A stretch of DNA of 64,000 bases, from positions 1 to 64,000 of the forward strand of contig NZ_CP028369.1 in the NCBI RefSeq assembly GCF_003032475.1, given 5' to 3'. This DNA comes from Streptomyces sp. P3. Lineage in GTDB: Bacteria; Actinomycetota; Actinomycetes; Streptomycetales; Streptomycetaceae. Below, piece by piece: positions 44,005 to 54,101 of this stretch; the first letter of the stretch is position 1, and each line of letters begins with the position of its first letter. The notes beneath the pieces are model-generated. The model was given only the letters and a program-made list of their open reading frames with translations, had not been told where the DNA came from and searched no databases. The position numbers were made by a program, and so were the translations under genes.

Positions 44005-44676
44005 GTGCACATCGTCATCATGGGCTGCGGCAGAGTGGGTTCCGCTCTCGCGCAGACCCTGGAGCAACAGGGGCACACGGTCGCCGTGATCGATCAGGAC
44101 CCCACCGCCTTCCGACGACTGGGCTCCGGCTTCGGCGGCCGGCGGGTCACCGGGGTCGGCTTCGACCAGGACACCCTGCGCGAAGCGGGCATCGAGGAGG
44201 CCGGCGCGTTCGCGGCCGTCTCCAGCGGCGACAACTCGAACATCATCGCCGCCCGAGTGGCGCGTGAGATGTTCGGGATCGAGAACGTCGCGGCCCGTAT
44301 CTACGACCCGCGCCGCGCGGAGGTCTACCAGCGCCTGGGCATCCCCACCGTCGCCACCGTCCGCTGGACGGCCGACCAGATGCTGCGCCGGCTGCTGCCG
44401 TCGGGTGCCGAGCCGCTGTGGCGCGATCCCACCGGGGGCGTCCAACTGGCCGAGGTACACGCCGCCGCGTCCTGGGTCGGCCACAAGATCAGCACGATGC
44501 AGGAGGAGACGGGCGTCCGCGTGGCGTTCCTGACCCGGCTCGGCGAGGCCATTCTGCCCAGCTCGCAGACGGTCCTCCAGGAGGGCGACCTGGTGCACGT
44601 GATGCTGCGCACCGACGAGGTCGAGAAGGTCGAGGCGTCGTTCGCCGAAGGCCCCAAGGAGGACGGTCACCGATGA
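44005..44676 (+). CDS. TrkA-type potassium uptake regulatory protein (first), 223 aa
   Basis: Rossmann RCK-N domain beginning MHIVIMGCGRVGS (GxGxxG nucleotide loop at residues 7-12) with Asp in VIDQDP ending strand 2, followed by an RCK-C domain from about 145. Binds NAD(H) or a nucleotide and gates a K+ transporter. GTG start with AAGGA six bases upstream. An AT-rich patch at about 43958-43985 probably holds the promoter. It is co-transcribed with a second TrkA gene whose start overlaps its stop (ATGA). Confidence 0.9.
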   Translation: MHIVIMGCGRVGSALAQTLEQQGHTVAVIDQDPTAFRRLGSGFGGRRVTGVGFDQDTLREAGIEEAGAFAAVSSGDNSNIIAARVAREMFGIENVAARIYDPRRAEVYQRLGIPTVATVRWTADQMLRRLLPSGAEPLWRDPTGGVQLAEVHAAASWVGHKISTMQEETGVRVAFLTRLGEAILPSSQTVLQEGDLVHVMLRTDEVEKVEASFAEGPKEDGHR

Positions 44677-45350
44677 GGGTCGCCATTGCCGGAGCCGGTG
44701 CCGTCGGCCGTTCGATCGCCGGCGAGCTGCTGGAGAACGGCCACGAGGTCCTCCTCGTGGACAAGGCGCCGACCGCCATCTCGGTCGAGCGCGTCCCCCA
44801 GGCGGAGTGGCTGCTGGCCGACGCCTGCGAGATCACCTCACTGGACGAGGCGGCCCTGCAGCGCTGCAACGTCGTCATCGCCGCGACGGGCGACGACAAG
44901 GTCAACCTGGTCGTCTCACTGCTCGCCAAGACGGAGTACGGCGTCCCGCGCGTCGTGGCCCGGGTCAACAACCCGAAGAACGAGTGGCTCTTCAACGAGT
45001 CCTGGGGCGTGGACGTGGCCGTGTCCACCCCGCGCCTGATGTCGGCCCTGGTCGAGGAGGCCGTGAGCGTCGGCGACCTGGTGCGTCTGCTGCGCTTCAG
45101 CCACGGCGACGCCAACCTCGTCGAACTGACGCTCCCGGAGGAGTCGGCCCTGGCCGGCACGCAGGTCGGCGACGTGGAGTGGCCGGAGGACACCTCGCTG
45201 GTCACCATCATCCGCGGCACGCGGGTTCTCACCCCGACCCGGGAGGACTCCCTGGAGGCGGGCGACGAACTGCTCTTCGTCGCCGCCCAGGCGAGAGAGG
45301 AACAGCTCGAGGACCTGCTCTCCGTCCGCAAGGACGACACGGGCGACTGA
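44673..45350 (+). CDS. TrkA-type potassium uptake regulatory protein (second), 225 aa
   Basis: Starts MRVAIAGAGAVGRS (GxGxxG at residues 7-12), LLVDKAP, with an RCK-C domain from about 140. It overlaps the first TrkA gene by four bases, so equal expression and a heteromeric ring are likely. The pair faces away from the KimA-like permease across a shared regulatory region; no trkH/ktrB channel gene is in the window. Confidence 0.9.
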   Translation: MRVAIAGAGAVGRSIAGELLENGHEVLLVDKAPTAISVERVPQAEWLLADACEITSLDEAALQRCNVVIAATGDDKVNLVVSLLAKTEYGVPRVVARVNNPKNEWLFNESWGVDVAVSTPRLMSALVEEAVSVGDLVRLLRFSHGDANLVELTLPEESALAGTQVGDVEWPEDTSLVTIIRGTRVLTPTREDSLEAGDELLFVAAQAREEQLEDLLSVRKDDTGD

Positions 45351-45372
45351 GCCGGCAACAGGTGACGACAAT

Positions 45373-45404
45373 GAAGGGCGCCCCGGGATCTCGGGACGCC
45401 CTTC
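45373..45404. terminator. Terminator after the trkA pair
   Basis: Arms GAAGGGCG (45373-45380) and CGCCCTTC (45397-45404) with an inner four-base helix after one mismatch. It lies between the convergent TrkA and DUF3159 genes. The remaining 190 bp to 45594 show only GC-rich short hairpins. Confidence 0.7.
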
Positions 45405-45594
45405 ACCTTTGCCGCTGCCTCTGCCGCTACCTGCGCCTCTCAGCGCGGCGCGGCGGCTTCATTCATCGCGGGCCCGGACGACCAGCCCGTCTGGGGGGCG
45501 CCCCCTCTGAGGGAGATCCGGGCCGAGGCCCGTGCAGGGGCCGACGCGGGGGTCCGGGGGCACAGTCCCCAGGGACGGCCACCCCTACCGGGAA

Positions 45595-46365
45595 CTACCC
45601 CTCCCGGCGGTGCCGCCCACCGGCCTCGGACGCCTCCGCAGCAGCGGCCGCAGCCTTCTCCTCCGCCTCCATCTCCGCGAACACGTCGATCGGCGCGGGC
45701 GCCTTCGCGAGGAAGACCCAGGTCAGCCAGACGGCCAGCAGGAACGGCGGGATCTTCAGGGCGACCAGCACCCAGCCGAGCTGGGTGGTGTCGGCCCACC
45801 AGTACAGCGGGAAGAGGACCGCGCACTTGGCGAGGAGGATCAGCCCCCAGGCCCAGCTGGCCTTGGCGTAGGCCTTCTTGCGTCCTGGGTTGCGGGTCCG
45901 CCAGGAGAGGTTCTCCTTGAAGACCGGGCCGAGGATCAGACCGATCAGCGGCACCCCGCACAGCGTCGTGATGATGTACGCGAGCGCCAGCCCCAGCGTG
46001 TAGAGCATGCCCGGCAGGTAGAAGGCCTTGGCGTTGCCGGTCATCATCGCGAAGACGACGCCGAAGGCGACGCCGAAGACCCCGCTGAACGCGTGCTTGA
46101 CCGTGTCCTTCATCGCCAGGCGGACCACGACCAGGACCAGCGACACCGCGAGCGCGGCGATCGCGGACATGTGCAGGTCCTTGTTGATCGTGAAGATCGT
46201 GACGAAGACCAGGCCGGGCACCACCGTCTCGACCATGCCGCGGATCCCGCCGAACGCCTCGAACAGCGCGGCCTCCGTCACCGCCCGGGCGTCGGCCGCG
46301 GCAGTGTCCTCCGCGGTCGGATGCTCCACGGTCGCGTCTTCGGTCGGCTTGTCGAGCGACGTCAC
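45595..46365 (-). CDS. DUF3159 membrane protein, 256 aa
   Basis: Five to six hydrophobic segments (VVPGLVFVTIFTI, ALAVSLVLVVVRLA, GMLYTLGLALAYIITTL, SWAWGLILLAKCAVLF, IPPFLLAVWLTWVFLA) with a charged, Ala/Glu-rich C-terminal tail. The pattern and length fit the actinobacterial DUF3159 family, of unknown function. GTG start with GGGAG six bases upstream. It follows an OB-fold gene with a 3-base gap, a pairing common in Streptomyces. Confidence 0.82.
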   Translation of the reverse strand: MTSLDKPTEDATVEHPTAEDTAAADARAVTEAALFEAFGGIRGMVETVVPGLVFVTIFTINKDLHMSAIAALAVSLVLVVVRLAMKDTVKHAFSGVFGVAFGVVFAMMTGNAKAFYLPGMLYTLGLALAYIITTLCGVPLIGLILGPVFKENLSWRTRNPGRKKAYAKASWAWGLILLAKCAVLFPLYWWADTTQLGWVLVALKIPPFLLAVWLTWVFLAKAPAPIDVFAEMEAEEKAAAAAAEASEAGGRHRREG

Positions 46366-46368
46366 CGG

Positions 46369-46767
46369 CTACTCCCTACCCAGGGGTCTCAGTTCGTACT
46401 TGGGGTTGAACAGCACCCGGCGGCCCCGGCTCATGGAGACCCGGCCCGATGCGATGAGCCTGCGCCCCGGCTCGATGCCCACGATGGAGCGCCTGCCCAG
46501 CCACACCACGTCGAGCGCGGCGCTGCCGTCGAACAGCTCGGCCTCGAGGGCCGGAACTCCGGCGCGCGGCCGCAGGGTGACCGTGCGCAAGGTACCAGTA
46601 ACCGTGACGATCTGTCGGTCCTGGCAGTCGCCTATCCGCGTGCAGCCGGCCGTCTCGGCGTCCTCGCGCAGCTCCTCGGACTCCAGGTCCTCCTGCGACG
46701 AGGAGAGCCGGTCGAGCATGCGCCGGAACCGGCCCACCGGCTTTTCTGAACGAGGGGCAGCACTCAT
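46369..46767 (-). CDS. OB-fold nucleic-acid-binding domain protein, 132 aa
   Basis: Short protein with an OB-type beta barrel from about residue 45 (QIVTVTGTLRTVTLRP ... LDVVWLGRRSIVGIEPGRRL ... GRVSMSRGRRVLFNPKYEL). The N-terminal 40 residues are charged and helical. Start chosen at MSAAPRSEKP (46767); no Shine-Dalgarno is visible, so it may be leaderless. Transcribed with the DUF3159 gene 3 bases downstream. Role unknown, probably RNA or ssDNA contact. Confidence 0.8.
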   Translation of the reverse strand: MSAAPRSEKPVGRFRRMLDRLSSSQEDLESEELREDAETAGCTRIGDCQDRQIVTVTGTLRTVTLRPRAGVPALEAELFDGSAALDVVWLGRRSIVGIEPGRRLIASGRVSMSRGRRVLFNPKYELRPLGRE

Positions 46768-46987
46768 GTCTGAAGCGTACCGGGGCGCCCGCGCCGACCC
46801 GTAGCCACCGCCGTACCCCCACCTCGACCACCGCCGAACCCCTGCCCCGGCCACCCGCCGCACCTCTCTGCCCCTGCCCCTGCCCCTGCCCCTGTGCAGG
46901 CCACCGCCGCACCTTGCGCCCCGCCACCGCCACCGCCGGCCATCGTCCGGCCGGCCCATGGCCGCGCGGCGTCGGCCCGACCCGGAT
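46768..46987. repeat. Low-complexity C-rich spacer with (CCCCTG)4
   Basis: 220 bp between kdpE and the OB-fold gene. The tandem hexamer CCCCTG occurs four times at 46871-46894 inside CCG/CCA-rich sequence. No gene, and no clear terminator. Confidence 0.6.
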
Positions 46988-47694
<707 letters not shown>

Positions 47695-47701
<7 letters not shown>

Positions 47702-50244
47702 GAGGTCCGCCTTTCGGGTCGCACGGGTTGCTGTTCGGGGCGCGGGCCGGCCGCCCGGACGGTGAGGACCATGGTGAGACCGCCGCCGGGGGTGTCCTCG
47801 GCTTCGAGGGTGCCGCCCATGGCCTCCGCGAAGCCCCGCGCGACCGCGAGCCCGAGCCCCACCCCCGCGCCGCGCGGGGCGTCGCCGTACCGCTGGAAGG
47901 GCGCGAAGATCCGCTCCTTGGCCTCGTCGGGGACGCCCGGCCCGCAGTCCACGACCCGCACCTCGACGCGGTCGGACATCGCACTGGCGGAGACCAGCAC
48001 GCGCGCGTCCGCCGGGCTGTACTTGACCGCGTTCTCCACCAGGTTGGCGACCGACCGCTCCAGCAGGCCCGGGTCCACGGCGACCATGGGCAGCGTCTCC
48101 GGGATGTCCAGCTCCACGCTCCGCTCCGGCTCCGGCACCCCGCCGAGCGCCATCGGCACCACCTCGTCGAGGTCGGTCTCCCGGAAGATCGGCGTGACCG
48201 TGCCGGTCTGCAGGCGCGACATGTCCAGCAGGTTGCCCACCAGATGGTCGAGGCGGTCCGCGCCCTCCTCGATGCCCGCCAGCAGCTCCGCCCGGTCCTC
48301 CGGCGACCACGTGACGTCCGGGGAACGGAGGCTGGAGACCGCCGCCTTGATCCCGGCCAGCGGGGTGCGCAGGTCATGGCTGACGGCGGCCAGCAGGGCA
48401 GTGCGGATGCGGTTGCCCTCTGCCAGCGCGCGGGAGCGTTCGGCCTCCTCCCGCAGGCGCCGCCGGTCCAGCACGACGACCGCCTGCGCCGCGAAGGCCG
48501 CCAGCACCCGCCGGTCCTCCGCGGGCAGCACCCGCCCGGTGAGCGCGAGCGCCAGGTGGTCGCCGACGGGGACGTCCACGTCGGCCTCCTCGGGCCGCTC
48601 GACCGGTCTGCCCCCGCCGACGTGGCCCGCGCGGGTCCACGGCGCCCGGTCGTCCGCCCGCTCCAGCAGTGCCGCCGACTCCATGGCGAAGGTCTCGCGG
48701 ACCCGCTCCAGCAGCGCCTCCAGGCTGGTCTCGCCCCGCAGCACGTTGCCCGCCAGATAGGAGAGGATCTCGGACTCGGCCCGCAGCCGGGCCGCCTGGT
48801 GCGTACGCCGGGCGGCCAGGTCCACCACCGAGGCCACCGACACCGCCACGCCGACGAAGACCACGATGGCGACGAAGTTCTTCGGGTCGGCGATCGTCCA
48901 CCGGTGCAGGGGCGGTGTGTAGAAGTAGTTCAGCAGGAGCGAGCCCACGGCGGCGGACGCCAGTGCGGGCAGCAGACCGCCGAGCAGCGCCGCCGCCACG
49001 GTCACGGCCAGGAACAGCAGCATGTCGTTGGCGAGGCCGAGGTGGACGGTGTTCAGCAGCAGTGCCGCCAGCGCCGGTCCCGCCACCCCGACGAGCCAGC
49101 CCCAGACGATCCGGGTCCGCCCGAGCCGGGCACCCCGGGCCACCGGCAGCCCACGCCCCTTGGCGACCTCCTCGTGGGTGACGATGTGCACGTCGAGGTC
49201 GGTCCCCGACTCCCGGGCCACCGTCGCGCCGACCCCGGGTCCGAAGACGTACTGCCAGGTCTTGCGGCGGGAGGAGCCGAGCACGATCTGGGTGGCGTTG
49301 ACCCCGCGGGCGAAGTCCAGCAGCGCGGCCGGCACGTCGTCGCCGACCACGTGGTGGAAGGTGCCGCCGAGGTCCTCCACGAGGGTGCGCTGGAGCGCCA
49401 GCTCCTTCGGGGAGGCCGAGGTCAGTCCGTCACTGCGGGCGATGTAGACGGCCAGCACCTCGCCGCCGGCGCCCTTCTCCGCCAGTCTCGCCGCCCGCCG
49501 GATGAGGGTGCGTCCCTCCGGGCCGCCGGTCAGTCCGACCACGATCCGCTCGCGCGAGCCCCAGATCGCCGACACCCGGTGGTCGCGGCGGTACTGCTTC
49601 AGATACGCGTCGGCCCGGTCGGCGACCCACAGCAGGGCCAGCTCCCGCAGGGCTGTGAGGTTGCCGGGCCGGAAGTAGTTGGACAGGGCCGCGTCGACCT
49701 TGTCCGGCCGGTAGACGTTGCCGTGCGCCATCCGCCGGCGCAACGCCTGCGGCGACATGTCCACCAGCTCGATCTCGTCGGCGCGCCGCACGAACCCGTC
49801 GGGCACCGTCTCCTGCTGCCGGACGCCCGTGATCGACTCCACGACGTCGCCGAGGGACTCCAGGTGCTGGATGTTCACCGTGGAGACCACGTCGACGCCG
49901 GCGGCGAGCAGTTCCTCCACGTCCTGCCAGCGTTTGACGTTGCGCGAGCCCGGGACGTTCGTGTGGGCGAGTTCGTCCACCAGGGCGACCTGCGGGTCGC
50001 GGACGAGGACCGCGTCCACGTCCATCTCGGCAAAGGAGCCGCCGCGGTACTCCAGCTCCCGGCGCGGGATCTGCTCCAGACCGTGCAGCAGCACCTCGGT
50101 GCGCTGTCGGCCGTGGTGCTCGACGTACGCCACCACGCAGTCGGTGCCGCGCTCCAGCCGCCGGTGCGCTTCGCAGAGCATGGCGTACGTCTTGCCCACG
50201 CCCGGCGCCGCACCGAGGTAGATCCGAAGCTTGCCGCGTGCCAT
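47695..50244 (-). CDS. kdpD: KdpD-type osmosensitive K+ sensor histidine kinase, 849 aa
   Basis: Full-length KdpD architecture: N-terminal KdpD domain with Walker A GAAPGVGKT (residues 10-18), a UspA-like domain (about 230-350), four closely spaced membrane helices (about 370-480, DUF4118), a GAF-like region, the phospho-acceptor His in AVSHDLRTPLAG near residue 623 and an HATPase domain with ENAVKYSP and GLGLAVARGF. Senses K+ limitation/turgor and phosphorylates KdpE. Upstream (50245-50508) no gene is seen. Confidence 0.93.
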
Positions 50245-50508
50245 GGCCTCACTGTCTTCCGCTGAATCTGCGTGTGCAGCGTCGACCTTACGGCCAACGG
50301 TCCCGACAAATGGGATGATCCGACAGGTGAGGGGCGCCGTTGACGCAACCCTGACGCCGTCCGGCGGTCGGGGGCATCCCTCGACCCTTCATCGGACGAG
50401 CCCCCCGGATCGGTTCACGCGGACACACCCCTGCGGGTCTCGCGGACCTTCCCCCGCGGGTCGCACGGCGGAGAAGAGAACGGGGCTGCGCCCCGGCGGG
50501 CACGACGA

Positions 50509-50538
50509 AGGGCCGCACCCCCCTGAGGGTGCGGCCCT
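50509..50538. terminator. Terminator after the dut-DUF3710 operon
   Basis: Perfect 12-bp stem AGGGCCGCACCC / GGGTGCGGCCCT around a six-base loop, 24 bases beyond the DUF3710 stop on the minus strand. Confidence 0.85.
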
Positions 50539-50562
50539 GCCTGCCGTGGGGCCGGTCGTCGA

Positions 50563-51327
50563 CTACCGGACCTCGGTGATCTCCGGTCCGCGCTGCAGCT
50601 GGCCCATGCCCCCCGAGAAGCGGGAGCTCTCGTCCTGCTGCTGCACACCCTCGGGCACCATCTGCGCGTCGTTCGGCAGCTTCAGGACGATCGGGTCGCG
50701 AGGCGCCATCGGCCCCTCGCCTCGCACCACGACCGTGTCCCGGAAGATCTGCTCGAGCAGACCCGCCGCCTGCGGCTGCACCGCGCCCTGGCCCGAGATC
50801 ACCCCGCGCAGGAACCAGCGGGGACCGTCCACGCCGACGAAACGCACGACATGGAAGCCGCCCGTGCCGTCCGGCAGTTGCACCGGCACCTGGGCCCGCA
50901 GCTCCCAGCCCAGCGGCCCTTCGACCTCGTCGACGATGCCGCCCTGCTGGGTGATGCCGGAGCCGATCTCCTCGCGCACCTCGCCCCAGATGCCCTCGCG
51001 CTTGGGAGCGGCGAAGGCCTGCAGCTGGATGGCGCTGTCGCGCAGCACGACCGTCGCGGCGACGATCGCGTCGCCGGCCACCTCGACCCGCAGCTCCATG
51101 CCGTCGACCCCGGGCACGAAGAGCCCGCCGAGGTCGACGCGCCCCTCGGCGGGGTCGCGCACCTCCGAGTCGTCCCACGGCCCGTCGGGCCGCGGCTCCG
51201 GCTCGAGCCGCACGCGCTCACGCACGCCCTCCACGTCGTCCGCCTCAGCGTCGACACTGTCGACGACCTGCTCGGCCTCGCCGGCCGCGTCCTCGGCGGC
51301 ATCCTTCTTGTTGCGACGTCCGAACAC
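50563..51327 (-). CDS. DUF3710 domain protein, 254 aa
   Basis: Starts VFGRRNKKDAAED and is acidic at the N-terminus, then has a beta-rich domain (DLGGLFVPGVDGMELRVEV ... LGWELRAQVPVQLPDG ... RFVGVDGPRWFLRGVISG), the DUF3710 pattern of actinobacteria. The GTG at 51327 comes one base after the dut stop and has AAGGA nine bases upstream. Function unknown; the constant link with dut in actinomycetes hints at nucleotide or genome maintenance, but nothing in the sequence shows it. Confidence 0.85.
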   Translation of the reverse strand: MFGRRNKKDAAEDAAGEAEQVVDSVDAEADDVEGVRERVRLEPEPRPDGPWDDSEVRDPAEGRVDLGGLFVPGVDGMELRVEVAGDAIVAATVVLRDSAIQLQAFAAPKREGIWGEVREEIGSGITQQGGIVDEVEGPLGWELRAQVPVQLPDGTGGFHVVRFVGVDGPRWFLRGVISGQGAVQPQAAGLLEQIFRDTVVVRGEGPMAPRDPIVLKLPNDAQMVPEGVQQQDESSRFSGGMGQLQRGPEITEVR

Positions 51328-51328
51328 G

Positions 51329-51880
51329 TCACTGTCCTTCCCGGTCGGATACGACCGAAGCGTATCGATTCCCACCCGTCGCGCCGCCGTCGGCGGCCTG
51401 ACCGCTTGTACCGCTTGCGCCGCCCACGGCGGCATGCCCGCCGGTGGACCCGAAGCCCCCTGCGGCCCGCGCCGACCCGGGAAGCTCCGCGACCTCCTGG
51501 AAGCGGACCCTCTCGACCTGCTGGACGACCAGTTGGGCAATCCGGTCGAAGCGCTCGAACCGCACCGACTCGCGCGGGTCGAGATTCACCACGATCACCT
51601 TGATCTCCCCACGGTACCCGGCATCAACCGTCCCCGGGGCATTCACGAGGGCGACGCCGCACCGGGCGGCGAGCCCCGACCGGGGGTGCACGAAGGCCGC
51701 GTACCCCTCCGGCAGGGCCACGGAGACCCCCGTGGGCAGCACGGCCCGCTCCCCCGGAGCCAGTTCGCGGCTCTCCGTGGTGCGCAGATCGGCTCCCGCG
51801 TCGCCGGGGTGCTCGTACGCCGGAAGCGGTACGTCCGGGTCGACGCGCCGGATCAGGACGTCCAGGGGACCACGGCTCAC
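51329..51880 (-). CDS. dut: Deoxyuridine 5'-triphosphate nucleotidohydrolase (dUTPase), 183 aa
   Basis: Trimeric dUTPase with the five motifs in order: AGADLRTT, PRSGLAAR, the catalytic Asp region NAPGTVDAGYRGEIKV, RIAQLVVQ, and C-terminal GGFGSTGGH (P-loop-like motif V). Converts dUTP to dUMP and pyrophosphate. Unlike most bacterial dUTPases it carries about 35 extra Gly/Ala-rich residues after motif V. The GTG start overlaps the thioesterase stop (GTGA), and DUF3710 follows directly, making a three-gene operon. Confidence 0.95.
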   Translation of the reverse strand: MSRGPLDVLIRRVDPDVPLPAYEHPGDAGADLRTTESRELAPGERAVLPTGVSVALPEGYAAFVHPRSGLAARCGVALVNAPGTVDAGYRGEIKVIVVNLDPRESVRFERFDRIAQLVVQQVERVRFQEVAELPGSARAAGGFGSTGGHAAVGGASGTSGQAADGGATGGNRYASVVSDREGQ

Positions 51881-52461
51881 GGGTTCACCTCGAAGGCGCG
51901 GGCACGCCGCACCTGGTCCGGGTCGCTCATGGCCGCCTGGATCTCCTCCGCGCGGCCGTGGTCCACGAAGTGCTCGACGGCGACCTCGATGAAGAGGGCG
52001 TCGGCGCGGACCGCGACGGGCCCGTCGGGGCCGCCGATCCGCCCGGTCGCGGTCGAGTAGATCTTGCGCCTGGCCACCGCGGTCACCTCGGCCTCCAGGT
52101 GCAGCGTGGTGCCGACGGGCACGGGCCGGACGAAGTCGGTCTCCAGCCGTCCGGTCACGGCGATCGTCCGCAGCAGCCAGTTCAGCGAGCCGAGCGTCTC
52201 GTCCAGGGCGGACGCCAGAACCCCCCCGTGCGCCAGTCCCGGCGCGCCCTGGTGGGCCGGCTGCACGGTGAACTCGGCCGTGACGGTCACGCCCTCGCCG
52301 GCCCTCGCCTGCAGATGCAGACCGTGGGCCTGCCCGCCGCCGCATCCGAAACAGTGTTCGTAGTGGGCGCCGAGCAGTTCGCCGGGCGCGGGGGCGTCGG
52401 GGTGCCGGACGGGTTTCTGGGCCCCGGCCGGAGGCTCGAGAGCTGCGGAAGTACCACTCAC
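51877..52461 (-). CDS. PaaI-like hotdog thioesterase, 194 aa
   Basis: Hotdog fold with the PaaI pattern: PAHQGAPGLAHGGVLASALDETLG (HGG and the acidic residue of the helix) and a C-terminal strand set RIGGPDGPVAVRADALFIEV. An N-terminal Cys pair HYEHCFGCG is typical of the actinobacterial subgroup. Likely hydrolyses acyl-CoA thioesters of unknown identity. GTG start at 52461 with AAGG about ten bases upstream. First gene of the dut operon. Confidence 0.85.
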   Translation of the reverse strand: MSGTSAALEPPAGAQKPVRHPDAPAPGELLGAHYEHCFGCGGGQAHGLHLQARAGEGVTVTAEFTVQPAHQGAPGLAHGGVLASALDETLGSLNWLLRTIAVTGRLETDFVRPVPVGTTLHLEAEVTAVARRKIYSTATGRIGGPDGPVAVRADALFIEVAVEHFVDHGRAEEIQAAMSDPDQVRRARAFEVNP

Positions 52462-52573
52462 AGCCGCAGACCTTACCCGCCCGTCCGACGCCCGCCGCCA
52501 CCGTGCCCGGCAGCGCTGTCGCGCCGCCACCCTGCCCCCGGCCGGCACCGGGGACCGTGCCAAGCTTGGTTCC

Positions 52574-53044
52574 ATGCAGCTCTCCGCCGCCCCGTACGAA
52601 GAACGCCTCACCGCCCCCCGCTCGTGGTGGTTGGTCTCGTTCCTCGTGGGCGTCTCCATGGCACTGATCCTGCTGCCCTTCGGCACTCTGCCGCTGCTCG
52701 GCGGTCTGGTGGGCGGCACCGCGGCCGCGGCCGTCGTGGCCAGCTCCTACGGGTCCCCGCGCATCCGCGTGGTGGGCGACTCGCTGATCGCGGGCGAGGC
52801 GAAGATCCCGGTCACGGCCCTGGGCGACGCGGAGGTCCTGGACGCGGAGGAGGCGCGCGCCTGGCGCACGTACAAGGCCGACACCCGGGCCTTCCTGCTG
52901 CTGCGCTCCTACATCCCCACCGCGCTGAAGGTGGAGGTAACCGACCCGCAGGACCCGACGCCGTACCTGTACCTGTCGACGCGGGAGCCTGAGCGGCTGG
53001 CGCAGGCCATCGAGGCGGCACGCGGGGCCGCGGCGCAGGCGTAG
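52574..53044 (+). CDS. DUF3093 membrane protein, 156 aa
   Basis: Two close hydrophobic segments (WWLVSFLVGVSMALILLPF and LPLLGGLVGGTAAAAVVAS) form a hairpin, followed by a soluble domain with the DUF3093 pattern VTALGDAEVLDAEEARAWR and STREPERLAQAIE. No Shine-Dalgarno is evident before the ATG. Unknown function; in Streptomyces the gene normally faces away from the dut operon, as here. The 3' spacer (53083-53118) has three imperfect copies of GGCTTCRGCA. Confidence 0.85.
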   Translation: MQLSAAPYEERLTAPRSWWLVSFLVGVSMALILLPFGTLPLLGGLVGGTAAAAVVASSYGSPRIRVVGDSLIAGEAKIPVTALGDAEVLDAEEARAWRTYKADTRAFLLLRSYIPTALKVEVTDPQDPTPYLYLSTREPERLAQAIEAARGAAAQA

Positions 53045-53122
53045 CCCGCTCAGGAGGCCGGGCGGAGCCCCCGCGGGCCTCGGCAGGCCTTCAACAGGGC
53101 TTCAGCAAGGCTTCGGCAGGGC

Positions 53123-54088
53123 TCAGCGTCCGGGTTCGCCCGGGTTCTCGGGATTCAGCGGGTCATGGGTGATCTCGCCCATGGCCAGCGGCTCCGCGGG
53201 CTCCTCGAGCGCCGGCAGTTCCGGCAGCGCGTCCCACGGCACCTGCGCCTTGCGCAGGTCTGCCCGGATCTTCCCGGCCAGCCTTCTGGTGTCCCGCCGG
53301 TTCATGAGCGCGCCGACGGCGGCGCCCACCATGAAGGGCATCAGGTTCGGCAGGTTGCGGACCATGCGCTTCATGATCTGCTGACGCAGCTCGCGCTTCA
53401 TCTGACCGCCGAGGGCCGCGTTGACCGAGGACGGTTTCCTGACGTCGATCCCGCGCTCACCCGACCACGAGCGCAGACAGGCGGCGCTGCGGTCCTTGAG
53501 ACCGCCCGGCGGCCGCAGGCCGTAGACCTCGTGGAGTTCGGCGATCAGCTTCAGCTCGATCGCGGCGACCCCGGTGATCTCCGCCGCCAGTTCGGTCGGC
53601 ATCGCCGGCGGCACCGGCAGCATCGCCGCGGCGCCGATGCCCGCCCCGACGGTGGACGTGGCGTTCGCCGCGCCCGCCACGAGCTTGTCCGCGAGCTGCT
53701 CGGGCCCGAGGCCGGGGAACTGTGCGCGGAGCGTCTGAAGGTCCCGCACGGGGACCCGTGGGGCGATGTCGATGATCCGGTCGGCCAGATGCGCCAGGCC
53801 CGCCCTGGCGCGGCCACCGCTCTTGCGGAGGCCTTCCCGGGCCAGACCGGTGGCCTTGCCCCGGATGACCGCCGCCCGTCGCTTGGCGACGGGGGCGGTG
53901 TTCCGCGTCGGCGCCGGGAGGTCAGCCCGTTCACTCGCACGTTCGAGCGAGGCCGATCCTGCCGGGATCGCTCCCGTTGTGGATGAGCCTCGCTCGTCGT
54001 CACGCACGCCGTGGGGGCCCTCCGTGGGCCCCTTGTCCGATCCCCGCAAGGGGAAGCGGCGCTTCCGAGGAGGGGTCGAGCCAGTCAC
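53123..54088 (-). CDS. Conserved hypothetical protein with helical hydrophobic segments (EcsC-like), 321 aa
   Basis: Basic, disordered N-terminal 80 residues are followed by a helical domain with amphipathic/hydrophobic stretches (ATSTVGAGIGAAAMLPVPPA, LAAEITGVAAIELKLIAELHEVYG, NLPNLMPFMVGAAVGALMN). The last resembles Gly-rich membrane-associated helices of EcsC-type proteins, an uncertain match. The acidic/Pro C-terminus ends NPENPGEPGR. GTG start 13 bases after the DUF4193 gene, so an operon. Function not known. Confidence 0.75.
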   Translation of the reverse strand: MTGSTPPRKRRFPLRGSDKGPTEGPHGVRDDERGSSTTGAIPAGSASLERASERADLPAPTRNTAPVAKRRAAVIRGKATGLAREGLRKSGGRARAGLAHLADRIIDIAPRVPVRDLQTLRAQFPGLGPEQLADKLVAGAANATSTVGAGIGAAAMLPVPPAMPTELAAEITGVAAIELKLIAELHEVYGLRPPGGLKDRSAACLRSWSGERGIDVRKPSSVNAALGGQMKRELRQQIMKRMVRNLPNLMPFMVGAAVGALMNRRDTRRLAGKIRADLRKAQVPWDALPELPALEEPAEPLAMGEITHDPLNPENPGEPGR

Positions 54089-54101
54089 GGCCGACCCGCC
54101 C

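Noticed and set aside
46871..46894. CRISPR-like or minisatellite array
   Set aside because: Just four hexamer copies without spacers; simple low-complexity sequence.
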